Shown: positions 36,500 through 46,897 of the stretch, piece by piece
How positions within the stretch are numbered: position 1 is the stretch's first letter
How the letters are laid out: each line of letters starts with the position of its first letter
Assembly (NCBI RefSeq): GCF_038967635.1
Contig: NZ_CP152413.1
Location: forward strand, 62,001 to 126,000
Direction of reading: 5' to 3'
DNA length: 64,000 bases
Source of the DNA: Bradyrhizobium sp. B124
Lineage (GTDB): Bacteria > Pseudomonadota > Alphaproteobacteria > Rhizobiales > Xanthobacteraceae
The notes under the pieces: model-generated
What the model saw: the letters and a program-made list of their open reading frames with translations, nothing else
Databases searched by the model: none
What the model was told of the DNA's origin: nothing
Position numbers and translations under genes: made by a program

Positions 36500-36881
36500 G
36501 GGCGGAGCAGCCATTTTCAGCAACGCTTGGGATCCATTGTGCTGGACGGCGGGCGGGCAGGCGCCATCGGATGATCAGTATCAGGCACGATGGCGCCTTG
36601 GCCCGGCGAGCACGGTGCAGAGGTCGTGGCGTGGGCCGCATCCCAGGCGCAGCTTTTCGGGGCAACGGTGGCCCGCGCCATCTGGCTGGACGCTGGAATT
36701 CGCGTTCGGAAGACGTCGCGCTTCTGGCCAGTGCTGAAGACAGGGTGCGGCGCGTTGTGGCCATGTCGATAGAATTGCTCAATCTCGTACCAGGCGAGCT
36801 TCAGGGGCTTGGGAGGCGCTGCGCGCCGAGAAGCCGTGCGTTCGAGTTCGGTTGCGCTGGAAGGCAAGGAGCCCGCCCGTC
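36500..36881. other. Intergenic region between Wzz and polymerase genes
   Basis: About 380 bases. A plus-strand frame (36590-36772, AEVVAWAASQAQLFGATVAR) and a minus-strand frame (36517-36867) cover it, but neither has a good start or a recognisable domain. It could be decayed coding sequence. AAGGAG at 36866-36871 serves the next gene. Confidence 0.4.
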
Positions 36882-38222
36882 ATGACCGTTGCGTTAAGAT
36901 ATGGTGGCGGAACTCCCTATCATCGCGCGTCTGCGTACTCGCTCGGCCAAAGTGCAAAATGGCTCTTTCTGGCGGTCGTTTTCATACTGCCATTTCAACG
37001 AGTGCCGTTTGTTAATTCGAACCTACTCGGCATCCAGGGCTGCAAGCCCTTTAACCTGTTGTCAGCGGGAGTACTGATCTATTTGTTATTCCGAGTTTCA
37101 CTCTTATCAGCGACCGACAAAATCGAACGGACGTCCATCCGCATTCTCTTGCTGTATTTCGTAACCTTCACCATTGCTTTCGCTAGGTCGATCCTGAATG
37201 CTCCTCTGCTTCATGAACGTCTCCCGGATGTATTTCCAGAGTCCTATCTGGATTACATCATGTCATACGGCATGGTTCCAGCGTTCTACATACTGCCATT
37301 TCTGTTCATTCTGAAGCGATGTCGCTCATTTTCGGAGATTGAGACAGTCGTGAACGCCATCTGCGTTTCGATTCTACTCCTATCGGCCAGCTTCATCCTC
37401 GTCGCCCTCATGAATCCATCGGCCGCACTTTCAGGGCGGGCCGCCGTTAACGATTTGTGTGAAGCCTACTTCGGCATCCACTACAATACGATGGGCACGA
37501 TATACATCTGCACGGCGCCCTTGTTGCTGTACAAGGCACTTACTCGCAGCTCACTCTGGATAGTGCCCGTCGCCCTGTCGCTTTTGGGGCTCCTTCTGCT
37601 CTCATCGCGCAGCGCGCTTCTAACCGTTGCGGGCTCCTATGTTCTGATTCTGATTTACAAGCGCAAATTTGCTGTCCTGGCTGCCGGCGCTGCGATGGTG
37701 GCTATCGCATCCGTTCTCTGGATCGCGCCGACTATGGACGCCATCCTTTCCATTGGTTTCGACGGGACTTCGGAAGTGTCGGCTGATGAATTGCTTACTG
37801 GCCGGGTAGATTTCATCTGGATCCCGCTGCTCAATGAATGGACGAGTGATCTCGGCCTGTTTCTATTCGGCGCGGGTCGGTCCGGCATCATAACCAGCGA
37901 CGCCTGGTACACGGGAACGTTGATACAGGCTACTCATGCACACAACGCAATTATCGATTTCTTTCTCGACTGTGGAGCGATCGCGACCGGCATTCTTCTC
38001 GCTCTTATGTGCGTCGGGATATCAACCGCGTGGCGCGTCGGCCGACGGTTGCATAGCGACCTGTATTGGGCCTTGTTTGCGTGCATCGTCGGCTATGGAA
38101 TAAGTATGTTTACCGAGCGAGAGGTATTTCCATCGTTCGAGAACATGTACCTGTTCCTTCTCATCGCGATGATGGTCAACCTGGCGCGCCTGTCTTCGCG
38201 CGCGCGTCAAACCTCAGCATGA
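36882..38222 (+). CDS. O-antigen ligase/Wzy-type polysaccharide polymerase
   Basis: A 446-residue integral membrane protein with about ten to twelve hydrophobic segments and the long periplasmic loop containing HAHNAIIDFFLDCGA and the upstream LTGR..W segment, typical of the Wzy_C/O-antigen ligase superfamily (ExoQ-like). It would join repeat units on the periplasmic face of the inner membrane. ATG 36882 has AAGGAG ten bases upstream; an in-frame start at 36852 is less likely. Neighbours are the Wzz-type regulator before it and an FkbM methyltransferase after it. Confidence 0.87.
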   Translation: MTVALRYGGGTPYHRASAYSLGQSAKWLFLAVVFILPFQRVPFVNSNLLGIQGCKPFNLLSAGVLIYLLFRVSLLSATDKIERTSIRILLLYFVTFTIAFARSILNAPLLHERLPDVFPESYLDYIMSYGMVPAFYILPFLFILKRCRSFSEIETVVNAICVSILLLSASFILVALMNPSAALSGRAAVNDLCEAYFGIHYNTMGTIYICTAPLLLYKALTRSSLWIVPVALSLLGLLLLSSRSALLTVAGSYVLILIYKRKFAVLAAGAAMVAIASVLWIAPTMDAILSIGFDGTSEVSADELLTGRVDFIWIPLLNEWTSDLGLFLFGAGRSGIITSDAWYTGTLIQATHAHNAIIDFFLDCGAIATGILLALMCVGISTAWRVGRRLHSDLYWALFACIVGYGISMFTEREVFPSFENMYLFLLIAMMVNLARLSSRARQTSA

Positions 38223-38526
38223 GCCGCGCCACGCTTGATGCGGGTGACGCGGGCGCCGCAAACGCAACGACAAGCCAGTGGAGGTAACTCCAGTTCTCCG
38301 TCTCTGAACGGAGTGACCTTCTTGCAACGGAGCAATCGAGCCCGCTTAATGGCGACATTTCACTTCGCATCGTTCCAATTGTGGTGCATTCCAGCATGAC
38401 GCTGTTCGGGCAAGAGATAGTGGTTCGCAACAGCCCGATCGAAATCTGGAGCCTGGTCCGGCGGTACAGAATATGCCCCAAGCCAACCGGAACGATTTGT
38501 CGTTGTGCCTCGCAGGGACCGCTCCA

Positions 38527-39291
38527 ATGATAGGCCCACTCAAGCGTCTCACGCAGCGCCTGCTCATCGGCGCTCTCGGATTTGACAATTATCTGTTCTT
38601 CGTCGCTCAAGCGCGCATCGCTACGATAAAGACGTTCCGTTATGAAGCCGACTTTCTGTACTTTCTTAACATGGTGCCGAACGACGGCGTGATCCTCGAC
38701 ATCGGCGCCAATATCGGGGTGACGGCCTATTTTCTGGCGGCGACGAAGCCCGGCTCCCGAGTCCATGCGTTCGAGCCGGGGCCCGAGAACTTCAGGAGCC
38801 TGACGCGCGTGGTCGCCCAGCATACGCTCGCGAACGTGACGGTTCACGAATGCGGCCTGGGCCGCCAGGCCGCAGCGCTTCCGATGATCATGCCCGTGAT
38901 AGGCGGCATTAAGCGACACGCCCTGTGCCAGGTCGACGACGGGCACTCCGAATACAAGGAAGGCATCCGCTTCCAGATCAAGATAGAGACGCTCGACGAT
39001 GTTCCGGAGTTGAAGACATGCACGGACGTGCACGCGATCAAGATCGATGTCGAGGAGTTCGAGGCCGAGGTGCTGAAAGGGGGCATGGAACTGATAAGGC
39101 GCTGCCGGCCGCTCATCTTCTGCGAGATATGGAAGCCGGAGAACCGTAACGAGATCCGTGCAATGTTCGAACGCGAGCGCTACCGTATGTACGGCTATGA
39201 GCATGGCATGCTCAAGCCCGCCGGATCTGGCCTCAAGAACTTCACAGGGAATTTCTTCATTATTCCCGATGAATGTCCGCTGCCCCAATAG
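38527..39291 (+). CDS. FkbM-family methyltransferase (polysaccharide locus)
   Basis: A 254-residue protein with FkbM signatures: GVILDIGANIGVTAYFLAAT as the AdoMet loop, VHAFEPGPENF, and HAIKIDVEEFEAEVL. It probably O-methylates a sugar of the repeat unit or a lipid-linked intermediate. ATG 38527 is preferred because AGGGA lies eight bases upstream; ATG 38473 gives 18 more residues without a ribosome-binding site. It shares only the motif regions with the FkbM protein at 4657, so the two are different subfamilies. It sits between the polymerase-like gene and a glycosyltransferase on the same strand. Confidence 0.87.
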   Translation: MIGPLKRLTQRLLIGALGFDNYLFFVAQARIATIKTFRYEADFLYFLNMVPNDGVILDIGANIGVTAYFLAATKPGSRVHAFEPGPENFRSLTRVVAQHTLANVTVHECGLGRQAAALPMIMPVIGGIKRHALCQVDDGHSEYKEGIRFQIKIETLDDVPELKTCTDVHAIKIDVEEFEAEVLKGGMELIRRCRPLIFCEIWKPENRNEIRAMFERERYRMYGYEHGMLKPAGSGLKNFTGNFFIIPDECPLPQ

Positions 39292-39586
39292 AGGTCGCGC
39301 CGGTGTCCCGATTCCCGTCGCGCGCACGACAAGGCATGTGCGCGAGGGGACGCCAGGCACCCGTCGCAGCTCTTCGGTGCCAAAGTACTACTCACGAAGA
39401 GCGGCGCAGCGGCACGCAGTGCGCCATTGGAAGCGCCACCCGCCGTTGCGCCGGAGAGCCAAATGAGTTCAAATCGACTTGGGAAGCTCGGCTCCACTGG
39501 ATAGATGAAGGAGCCGAGGCCAAGGGCTAGTCGCATCATGCTGCGCCTGATGCCGCTCTACCGCAGTCGAAAACAAACGAATTGTC

Positions 39587-40810
39587 GTGACGCGCATCCT
39601 GATTGTAACGCATAAGCCGCTCGCAAGCCTGACCAACGGGCATGACCTCCGTGTGTGGCACTTGTGCCGCGAATTGGCGAAGCGGCATGAACTGTACCTT
39701 TTGACGGTCAACCTCGGTTCAACAGACGAATCTAGCGCCAGCCTAGTTGGCTTGTCCGATGTCTTCAAAAAAATTGCGGAAACGCCGAAGTTTCCGGCTC
39801 ACAGGCCCTCACTGAAGAGGCACTTCCGTCGAAATGATTCAGACTACTTCTCGCTCTCTTATCCGGATCACTTTTCAACGGTTACCAAGGCGATAGCTGG
39901 CTTCTGCGAAGAGAACAGTATCGATCACATGATTGTCTTCTGCCTCGTACTCGCAGAATTCGTCCGACCGTTTTCGAGCGAGAAGAAAATACTGTTCGAT
40001 CTCATCGACAGTGAAGTTCTGACGTTGACCAGACAAATACAGTTCTTTCCGCCGTGGCCCGCGCAGCTGAGAACGCGTCTCGACGCGCGCCTGATGCTCG
40101 CGCGTCGTGCAAGGGCGGAGGCGTGTTTGCCGCTTTGGTTCAATCACGTCACAACCGTCAATGATGCCGATTCCGATATGGTCTGCAGGCTGTCTGGCAG
40201 AACTGCGAACGTCAGCACGGTACCGAACGGAGTCTCGCCCGACCTGATGGACGCATTTGACGCAAATGCGCGTGTCGCCAAGCGGAGGGGAGTGGCATTT
40301 TGGGGCAACCTTGCCTTCAAACCAAACGCAGACGCGGTCCGGTTTTTCTACCAGTCTGTCTATCGACCGTACCTGGCTCCCGCCGGAATTGAATGGTGCG
40401 TGGTGGGTAAGGATGCGGAGAATTGGCTTCTGGAAGAAGCAAAGCGAGACGACGGCATTCGCCTGACTGGATTCGTCGACGACATCTGCTCATTGCTCGC
40501 TGAGTATCCGATAATGGTAAACCCGATGCGAATTGGCAGCGGATTGAAGAACAAGGTACTTGAGGCGTTTGCCATGGGCCTGGCCGTGGTTTCAACGGGA
40601 GTAGGCATCGAAGCGCTTGGCATGGCGCGAGAAGGCGTCGATTATCTGCGAGCTGACGAGCCCGAGAAGATTGTGGCTGCAATCAAGCTGCTCATCGAAG
40701 ACGAAGGCGTTCGGTATTCCATGATCCAAAGTGCTCGAAGAGTCATGCTGGAGCACTACACCTGGAAAAGGGTCGCTCGCGACATGGATGCACTCTTGGC
40801 TTCGGTGTGA
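39587..40810 (+). CDS. Glycosyltransferase, GT4-like fold
   Basis: A 407-residue protein starting at GTG 39587 (MTRILIVTHKPLASLTNGHD). The N-terminal Rossmann half ends near 200. The C-terminal half has VAFWGNLAFKPNADAVRFF, VVGKDAENW, IRLTGFVDDICSLLAEYPI, MRIGSGLKNKVLEAFAMGLA and VVSTGVGIEAL, the nucleotide-sugar binding part of GT-B glycosyltransferases (Glyco_trans_1_4 type). It would transfer one sugar to the growing lipid-linked repeat unit at the inner membrane. The donor is unknown. The ribosome-binding site is poor. Confidence 0.88.
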   Translation: MTRILIVTHKPLASLTNGHDLRVWHLCRELAKRHELYLLTVNLGSTDESSASLVGLSDVFKKIAETPKFPAHRPSLKRHFRRNDSDYFSLSYPDHFSTVTKAIAGFCEENSIDHMIVFCLVLAEFVRPFSSEKKILFDLIDSEVLTLTRQIQFFPPWPAQLRTRLDARLMLARRARAEACLPLWFNHVTTVNDADSDMVCRLSGRTANVSTVPNGVSPDLMDAFDANARVAKRRGVAFWGNLAFKPNADAVRFFYQSVYRPYLAPAGIEWCVVGKDAENWLLEEAKRDDGIRLTGFVDDICSLLAEYPIMVNPMRIGSGLKNKVLEAFAMGLAVVSTGVGIEALGMAREGVDYLRADEPEKIVAAIKLLIEDEGVRYSMIQSARRVMLEHYTWKRVARDMDALLASV

Positions 40811-41086
40811 GTGCCGCGACAGGTTCGGTAATGGCTGCCATTGGTATGACGCCCTGGTCTGACAGGATGATGCATCGATCGATCCTACGAGGTTGACGAT
40901 GAGTGGCTCGAGAAAGGTGAGGCGAGAGTGATCCAATTGCCATCAAATCGTTGTTCGCTTCGTGCGATTGTCGTCTCGTCCTGTCTTTCTGGAAGTCCAT
41001 CAGGGAGTTCTGATCGCTTTCCTGGAAGGTGCGGCGACCCCAATTCGCGCCTTTGGTCGCCGACGCCGTCGCGAGGTCGCTGACCC

Positions 41087-42541
41087 ATGGCATCCATACT
41101 GCGTCAAGGAATTGCACTCTCGGCTGCTCAATACACCGAGCAAGTCATCATGTTGTTGACGCCGATCGTTCTGGTCCGAACGATTGGCGCCACGGCGTTT
41201 GGCGAATATCGGCTGTTCTGGCTGCTCGTAACCACGGTGGCCCTGTTGTTCTCCTTCAACATGCCCCGGAGCTTGCTTTTCTTCTTTGTCCGGCTGGATG
41301 CAGAGGGACGGCGGGTTTACGTCGGCCAGACGGTCTTGTTCCTGCTCGCCGCAACGACGGTTGCGGTGCTTCTGGTTTTTGCCTTTCGTCCTGTCCTTCC
41401 ATCGGGCATGAAGGATCTGCTGCACGACCACGGGTTGTTGCTGGCGATGTTCCTGTTCGTGTGGAATCTGGGCTTATTGCTGGATGTGTTACCCAACGCC
41501 GTGGGGCGAATCCGTTGGCAAGCGCAAGCAATCCTGGCTTCGTCCGTGCTGAGAGCCGCGCTGATAATTTCCGCAGCAGTCGTTTTTCATCGATTTGAAG
41601 AGGTGCTAATCGCGGCGTTGATTGCAGCTAGCGTGCGCGTAGTACTTCTGGCTGTCTTCATCGCGCGCTATTGCGGCATTCGACTTTTCCCAATTGAGAA
41701 GGAGCAGTTCCGCGCGCAGCTTCGCTACGCTCTTCCGTTCGGTGTGGCCGGCTTGCTGTGGAGTGTACGGAAGCAGGCAGAACTGTGGATTGTCGCGACG
41801 ATGTTCTCGTCGGGCATGTTCGGCATTTTTTCAATTGCAACCATGCTCCTCATGCCGTTCGAAGTCTTGAGAGGCGGGCTGGGGAACTTGCTCCTGCCGA
41901 AGATGAGTCATTTCCATTCATTGGGCCGCCACGAAGAACTGTTGCGCCTGAACAATCAGGGCAACGTCATCATTAGTGCGGTCATGTTCCCCGCGATCGC
42001 GGCATTGTTCGTCTTTGCGGAAGAAGTCATTCAGTTTCTGTTTACGAAGGACTACGTGAGTGGCGCTCCGGTGCTGCGCATTTATCTGATTCAAACATTG
42101 ATCTCGACCGAGATTACCACTCTGCTCAACGTGTTTGGACAGGGTTCGGCCAACATGCGTTATGAAGCTGCGATCCTTCCGTTTGCCGTGTTAACAAGCC
42201 TGGCCGGCGTCTGGTACTACGGCTTGCCGGGGGCGGCGATCGGGTCGGTATTCACAACTTTCGTTGTGTATATCTTGTTTCTCAGAAGACTTTCAAAGGT
42301 GATGAGCATTCCGATCGCAAAGTTGCAGGACTGGAAGAATCTTGGACTAATTCTGGTCGCATCGGTGTTGGCGGCAGTGCTGGTACGGATTTCGTTTGAT
42401 CTGCTGCAGGCGCCGGTTCCGGTTGCCGCGCTGGTTGGTCCGGCTGCGGTTCTGGTGTGTTATGTGGCGATGTTGTTTGTGACCGGATACTATCGAACAC
42501 TGGCTGAGGTTCGGAGAGAATGGGGAGTTCTCGGGGCGTGA
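41087..42541 (+). CDS. Polysaccharide flippase (Wzx-like, MATE/PST fold)
   Basis: A 484-residue membrane protein with about 12 to 14 hydrophobic segments. The N-terminal helix-break QYTEQVIMLLTPIVLVRTIG and later LLWSVRKQAELWIVATMFSS and GIFSIATMLLMPFEVL are typical of polysaccharide_synt/Wzx flippases, which move lipid-linked units across the inner membrane. ATG 41087 has GCGAGG eight bases upstream. It completes the Wzx/Wzy set with the polymerase-like protein at 36882 and the Wzz-type protein at 35390. Confidence 0.9.
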   Translation: MASILRQGIALSAAQYTEQVIMLLTPIVLVRTIGATAFGEYRLFWLLVTTVALLFSFNMPRSLLFFFVRLDAEGRRVYVGQTVLFLLAATTVAVLLVFAFRPVLPSGMKDLLHDHGLLLAMFLFVWNLGLLLDVLPNAVGRIRWQAQAILASSVLRAALIISAAVVFHRFEEVLIAALIAASVRVVLLAVFIARYCGIRLFPIEKEQFRAQLRYALPFGVAGLLWSVRKQAELWIVATMFSSGMFGIFSIATMLLMPFEVLRGGLGNLLLPKMSHFHSLGRHEELLRLNNQGNVIISAVMFPAIAALFVFAEEVIQFLFTKDYVSGAPVLRIYLIQTLISTEITTLLNVFGQGSANMRYEAAILPFAVLTSLAGVWYYGLPGAAIGSVFTTFVVYILFLRRLSKVMSIPIAKLQDWKNLGLILVASVLAAVLVRISFDLLQAPVPVAALVGPAAVLVCYVAMLFVTGYYRTLAEVRREWGVLGA

Positions 42542-42708
42542 TGGAAGGGTGATCCGCATTGCGCGGTTGCCTGAATATCAGCGCGAGGGCGCGACGGCCA
42601 TCGAGAGAGGCTCAGTCATTATCCGGATTGTGGTGGATGCTCCTCCCAGGCGCGACCGACGAAGACCGGGCGTGATCAGGTGAGGAGCCACGGCGGGACG
42701 TTCACTTG

Positions 42709-44007
42709 TCAGTGGGCCTTCGGCTGGCCATCCGACCAGTCGTATTCGGTTGCGATACCGCGCATGATTTCGTTGGCCAACTCTCCGCCTTGATCCCCGT
42801 TCGTCATGATAACAGCGCCATCTCCATTTTCGAACATCGTCATCACGCTGACGAACCCGTCGTTGACGCCTGCATGTAGAATTCGTCGATGCGGCGCGAC
42901 CCCCAGTACAATCGGACCAAGTCCGTAGTTGCCAAGGCCGGGTGTGAGCATTTGGAGAGCCGTAGCCTGCGACAGCACGGAAGCATCTCGACCGGTCCAG
43001 GCGCGGACCACACCCAGCGCAAAATGTGCAACGTCAGTAGGTGTCGTCCACAAACCTGCGGCAGCCAGCTCGGGATAGATATGCGGACCGCCCGGCACCG
43101 GCTCGCCGGTCGCTCGGTAGGGGGTTGCGGCCGTTGGAGCGTCACTTTTGGGCAGCGGCTGTAGGAAACTGCTGTGGGTCATCCCGAACGGCTTGAGGAC
43201 AACTTCATCAAGCAATTTCGGAAACGGTTTGCCGGTCACGTCGATGAGCAGTTGCTGCACAACGGTGTAGCCGCCGCTGGAGTACTCGAACCGTGTGCCG
43301 GGCTCATGATCGACAACGACAGGCGCGGTATTTGCAGAACCGCATAGTGCAAACCAATCGTGCGCTGACGGCTGGAACCGGGTTAGGTCACGACACAAGA
43401 GTGACGCGCCATTGAGAACGTCGCCGAGTGACGGAATGGGGGCGCCTGCAGGATATCCCGGAAAATAAGGAACGGTTATACCAGCCGAATGATTCAGCAG
43501 TCTTCGAAGTGTAACCTTCGATTGATCGGTGAACGAGTTAGCTGGGAGCTTCCAGGTCTTGAGGGATAAATTGACGTCGTCATCGAGATCGAGCTTTGCG
43601 GCCTGAACCAATATGAGCGCCGCTACAGCAGTAACCGGTTTGCTGATCGACGCCGCCTGGAATAGAGTCTCAGGCGTTACAGGCGGACCGCCGATGCTAG
43701 CGTACCCGAATCCGCGAGCCTGGATTACGCCGCCGTGAACCACCGCAATGCTGACGCCGGGAACGTGCAGTTCGTTCATCCGATCAGCAAGTTTCATCGG
43801 AGGTGCGGCTGCGGTGTCAGCCCGCAGTCCATTCACGATGCGTTGCATGCGCTGTTCGAAGTCGACGTTGCTGCCTGCGAGCGCGCCGTCCTGTGCAAGC
43901 GAAGCCTGGAGGGTTGCGATGCTTCCTATGATGACGAGCGAGGCGATACGGCCGACGTTGAGAATCATCGACGTGGAGCTCCGCGGGCGGCCGGTGGATT
44001 GGACCAT
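42709..44007 (-). CDS. Exported serine beta-lactamase-like hydrolase (S12 family)
   Basis: A 432-residue protein with a signal segment near 14-39 (ILNVGRIASLVIIGSIATLQASLAQ is hydrophobic; only part is given). It carries SISK at 120-123 (nucleophile Ser and Lys of SxxK), a YSS motif in FEYSSGGYTVV (YxN-like, Asn replaced by Ser), and HAGVNDGF near the C-terminus in place of KTG. These are the beta-lactamase/DD-peptidase fold signatures (class C/esterase-like). It is in the opposite orientation to its neighbours, so it may not belong to the polysaccharide pathway. Possible roles are esterase, peptidase or transacylase in the periplasm. Confidence 0.87.
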   Translation of the reverse strand: MVQSTGRPRSSTSMILNVGRIASLVIIGSIATLQASLAQDGALAGSNVDFEQRMQRIVNGLRADTAAAPPMKLADRMNELHVPGVSIAVVHGGVIQARGFGYASIGGPPVTPETLFQAASISKPVTAVAALILVQAAKLDLDDDVNLSLKTWKLPANSFTDQSKVTLRRLLNHSAGITVPYFPGYPAGAPIPSLGDVLNGASLLCRDLTRFQPSAHDWFALCGSANTAPVVVDHEPGTRFEYSSGGYTVVQQLLIDVTGKPFPKLLDEVVLKPFGMTHSSFLQPLPKSDAPTAATPYRATGEPVPGGPHIYPELAAAGLWTTPTDVAHFALGVVRAWTGRDASVLSQATALQMLTPGLGNYGLGPIVLGVAPHRRILHAGVNDGFVSVMTMFENGDGAVIMTNGDQGGELANEIMRGIATEYDWSDGQPKAH

Positions 44008-44347
44008 GCGAGGATTTCTAGCAAGAAGACGGCACGTCCGGTAGGGACGTCGTCAACCGTTGAAACTGCCGCCTCTGCCGGTGCAGTCCGCGGCCGCACG
44101 CGCCTGCAATCTGCAGCGAGACAAACCCCTTCCAGACGGCCGCAGAGCCATCCTTGGTCGGCGCACAATCCGAGCCGGCTGGCCCGGCTTTTCCTGTGAT
44201 CGGGAATGGGTAATCCGAAAGGGTCGAGCCGCGTATCGACCCAAAAGATTATGCTTGTGAGAGAAGCAGGGCGCACCAGGAGCAGTGTGCCTTCAATCGA
44301 CAGAGTTCGAGCGAACCCAGAGACGAGCCGAGCAGAGGGTGCAGTAT
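44008..44347. other. Divergent intergenic region
   Basis: About 340 bases between the divergent serine-hydrolase gene and the methyltransferase-like gene. No gene is supported, although a frame is open into the right-hand gene from 44285. It should hold two promoters. Confidence 0.4.
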
Positions 44348-45235
44348 ATGACGGTCCTGATGCGCTTCTCCGGAGGTTTTGGGGGCGGCGTGGTTTTGAA
44401 TGCAAGGAATTTCCTGACGGAAGGTGATGCGTTTACGCAAACACAGGAGGCGGCGTTCTTTGCCTCAATCCGGCTGCGGAACGGCACCTATAAGACCACC
44501 GATCATCATCGCCTCGATGATCTCAACAAGCTCGTTATCGATGAGTGGAAGAAACTCGGCAGCCAGCCGAGCCAGATCATGGACGTCGGCGTATCATCAG
44601 GGATTTCCTCCGTCGAATGGGCGGATGCCCTAACGCGCGCTGGCATCGAGGCGAAGATCCTGGCGACAGATCTGTGCATGCGCGGGAGCCTCGTGCGCCT
44701 GTTGCCAGGATATGAGGTCCTTCTCGATCGCGATGGCAAAGTGCTTCAGCACATCGTTGCCGACCGTCCGGTGCGCTGGTACCTGAATGGTCCCCGAGAT
44801 TTTCTCAAGGGGACCGGATTCGTGGTCGCCGCGCTGAATACACTTGCAGGCGTGCTGCTGCCGCTAACGAACATGCGGGAAGGGGGGAAGGATGTCCTTC
44901 TGGTGAACCCGCATGCCCGCGACGACGCTCGGCTGAGCTTTGCCGAAGATGACATTCTGGCGCCTAACCCTGCTCATCTGCGCGGCCGGTTCAACGCAAT
45001 CCGCGTGTCGAATCTGCTCAATCATGGCTATTTCAACGAAGCGCAGTTGCGTGGCGCGGTCGGCAACCTGAGGGATCGCCTGGTCGGTGCCGGTTCGTTC
45101 CTCATTGTGAATCGAACGCTTGCGAACGGCACCAATCACGGCACGCTCTTCCGGCTTAACGGCGCAAACAGATTTGAGACGGTGGCCAAGCTTCGGGAGG
45201 GGAGTGAGATTGAGAGTATCGTACTGTCGGCTTGA
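44348..45235 (+). CDS. Class I SAM-dependent methyltransferase-like protein
   Basis: A 295-residue protein from ATG 44348 (AGAGGG about eight bases upstream). The segment SQIMDVGVSSGISSVEWADAL is a probable AdoMet-binding loop, followed by AKILATDLCMRG with an acidic strand end and FNAIRVSNLLNHGYF near 220, which resembles CheR/chemotaxis-type or extracellular-glycan methyltransferases. The C-terminus (GAGSFLIVNRTLANGTNHG) fits the last strands of the fold. A specific family is not certain. It is followed after about 140 bases by a glycosyltransferase gene, so modification of a glycan or its lipid carrier is plausible. Confidence 0.72.
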   Translation: MTVLMRFSGGFGGGVVLNARNFLTEGDAFTQTQEAAFFASIRLRNGTYKTTDHHRLDDLNKLVIDEWKKLGSQPSQIMDVGVSSGISSVEWADALTRAGIEAKILATDLCMRGSLVRLLPGYEVLLDRDGKVLQHIVADRPVRWYLNGPRDFLKGTGFVVAALNTLAGVLLPLTNMREGGKDVLLVNPHARDDARLSFAEDDILAPNPAHLRGRFNAIRVSNLLNHGYFNEAQLRGAVGNLRDRLVGAGSFLIVNRTLANGTNHGTLFRLNGANRFETVAKLREGSEIESIVLSA

Positions 45236-45376
45236 CGCGGGACGATCGAGCTTCTCGATGAAGGCAGGGCTCGCTCTTTCGCTACACGAACTGAGAAGCC
45301 GTACACCTCGAGTTCGCGGGCAGAGCGTCGCAGAGCTTCTTTTGATTGTGCGGTCCTATTAGGCACGAGGTGTCGG

Positions 45377-46534
45377 GTGCGTATTCTCTCGATGGATTTT
45401 TCCATCCCTTATCTGATGAAAGATGAGAACTACCCGATCGGCGGGTGGGCGATCGAGCTCGCAGTGTGGCTTCGTGCGCTTGAGAACGCCGGTCACGAAA
45501 CCGCTGTTCTCACCTGGAAGGGCGCGCTGGAGCACGTAGGTTCGGGACAGCAAATCAAACTTATAGAGACCTACGATCCCGCTCGTGGCATTCGGGTTGC
45601 GAAGTATTTTTATTCATATATTCCGAAAGTGTTGGCGGCCGCCCGCAGCTATCGCCCGGATATTCTGATCCAGGGAGTATGTGGAATACACACCGCCATC
45701 ATGGCGTTCGTCGCCGATCAGCTGAAGGTTCCATTCGTCTATCGCGTTGTGAGTGACATAGATGTCGATGAGCGATGCAAAGCGCTTCTGCCATCCCATG
45801 AATGGATATCCTATTCGTGGGCCCGGCATCGCACCGCCGGGTTTCTCTGTCAGAATGAGTATCAACGCGGAAAGTTGGCAGCGCTTTTTCCGGACAAGCC
45901 AATCCACGTCCTGCATAATCCGTTTGCGATAGCAGAGGACGCGGCCGCTCCTTTGCCGCGCGCAGAACGCGGATATGTTGCCTGGCTCGGTGTCTTCCGC
46001 TATCCGAAGAACCTGCCCTTGCTTTTCCGGATTGCCCAGGCATTGCCGGCCGTCAAGTTTCGCGTAGCGGGGATGACGTCGCCCAATACCGATCAATCGA
46101 CGATGGACGCCTTGAATGGCTTGCGTCAGCTGCCAAACGTGGAATTGGTCGGCTATGTGCGGCGGGCGGACGTTCAGAAATTTCTATCGGAAGCGACAAT
46201 GCTTCTCTGTACGTCGGATTTCGAGGGCTTCTCAAACGCATTTCTGGAGGCGCTGGCGGTCGGCGCACCCATCGTGACGCGCCGGCACGTTGATCCGGAT
46301 GCGATTGTCGAACGTCATGTTCTCGGCGCTTCAGTTGAAGACGAGTTGGTGCTTTCAAGAGCTGTGAGTGAGATTTGGAACATGGACGCCGGTGAATACA
46401 ACGCGCTCAGTCGGCGATGCCAGATCTATGTCAAGGCAAATCACTCCCCGATGGTGAAGACTCACGAGTTGATGGCGGCTTTGACACCCCTTGTCGCCAG
46501 GTCGAGGCACTTGGGTGCAGCTGTTATGAACTGA
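45377..46534 (+). CDS. Glycosyltransferase family 4-like protein
   Basis: A 385-residue protein with GTG start 45377 (GAGG seven bases upstream). The N-terminal domain includes IGGWAIELAVWLRALENAGH, and the C-terminal domain includes GYVAWLGVFRYPKNLPLLFR, VELVGYVRRADVQKFLSEA, LLCTSDFEGFSNAFLEALA and GAPIVTRRHVDPD. These are the GT4 donor-binding features (E-x7-E-like region in FSNAFLEALA). It would act at the cytoplasmic face on lipid-linked intermediates. The neighbours are the methyltransferase-like gene and a polysaccharide-lyase gene. Confidence 0.89.
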   Translation: MRILSMDFSIPYLMKDENYPIGGWAIELAVWLRALENAGHETAVLTWKGALEHVGSGQQIKLIETYDPARGIRVAKYFYSYIPKVLAAARSYRPDILIQGVCGIHTAIMAFVADQLKVPFVYRVVSDIDVDERCKALLPSHEWISYSWARHRTAGFLCQNEYQRGKLAALFPDKPIHVLHNPFAIAEDAAAPLPRAERGYVAWLGVFRYPKNLPLLFRIAQALPAVKFRVAGMTSPNTDQSTMDALNGLRQLPNVELVGYVRRADVQKFLSEATMLLCTSDFEGFSNAFLEALAVGAPIVTRRHVDPDAIVERHVLGASVEDELVLSRAVSEIWNMDAGEYNALSRRCQIYVKANHSPMVKTHELMAALTPLVARSRHLGAAVMN

Positions 46535-46897
46535 GCCGCTCGCTCGTTGTCCATCGAGATCGGCGATGAGCAACGCGGGATGCGCGCGGTGAGGCGCTTA
46601 ATCGGATCCGGCCGTTGATCTTGCTTCCGGCGTCAACAAGCGAGACAAGGGTCCGTCCTATCGGCATGACCGCTATCGACGGTCTGGTAGCGTGAACCGC
46701 CGGCGAGGTAGACTCGCTGGCCGCAAGGCTTCGCGCCGCGATGCAACTGACCATGCATTCTTTCCGAGCTTATGCCTGGCGGTAGTCCTTATTTTCCCTC
46801 GATTGAGCCCCTCGATAAATTGCATCGAGATTTGAATGGGTTACCTTTGGTCTGACTGCGCATTTTGCGACGGTCGCGGGACCGAACAGGGATGGCA
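46535..46897. other. Intergenic region before lyase gene
   Basis: About 360 bases with no gene supported on either strand. AT-rich sequence at 46775-46830 (TAGTCCTTATTTTCCCTCG) may be the promoter of the lyase gene. Confidence 0.4.
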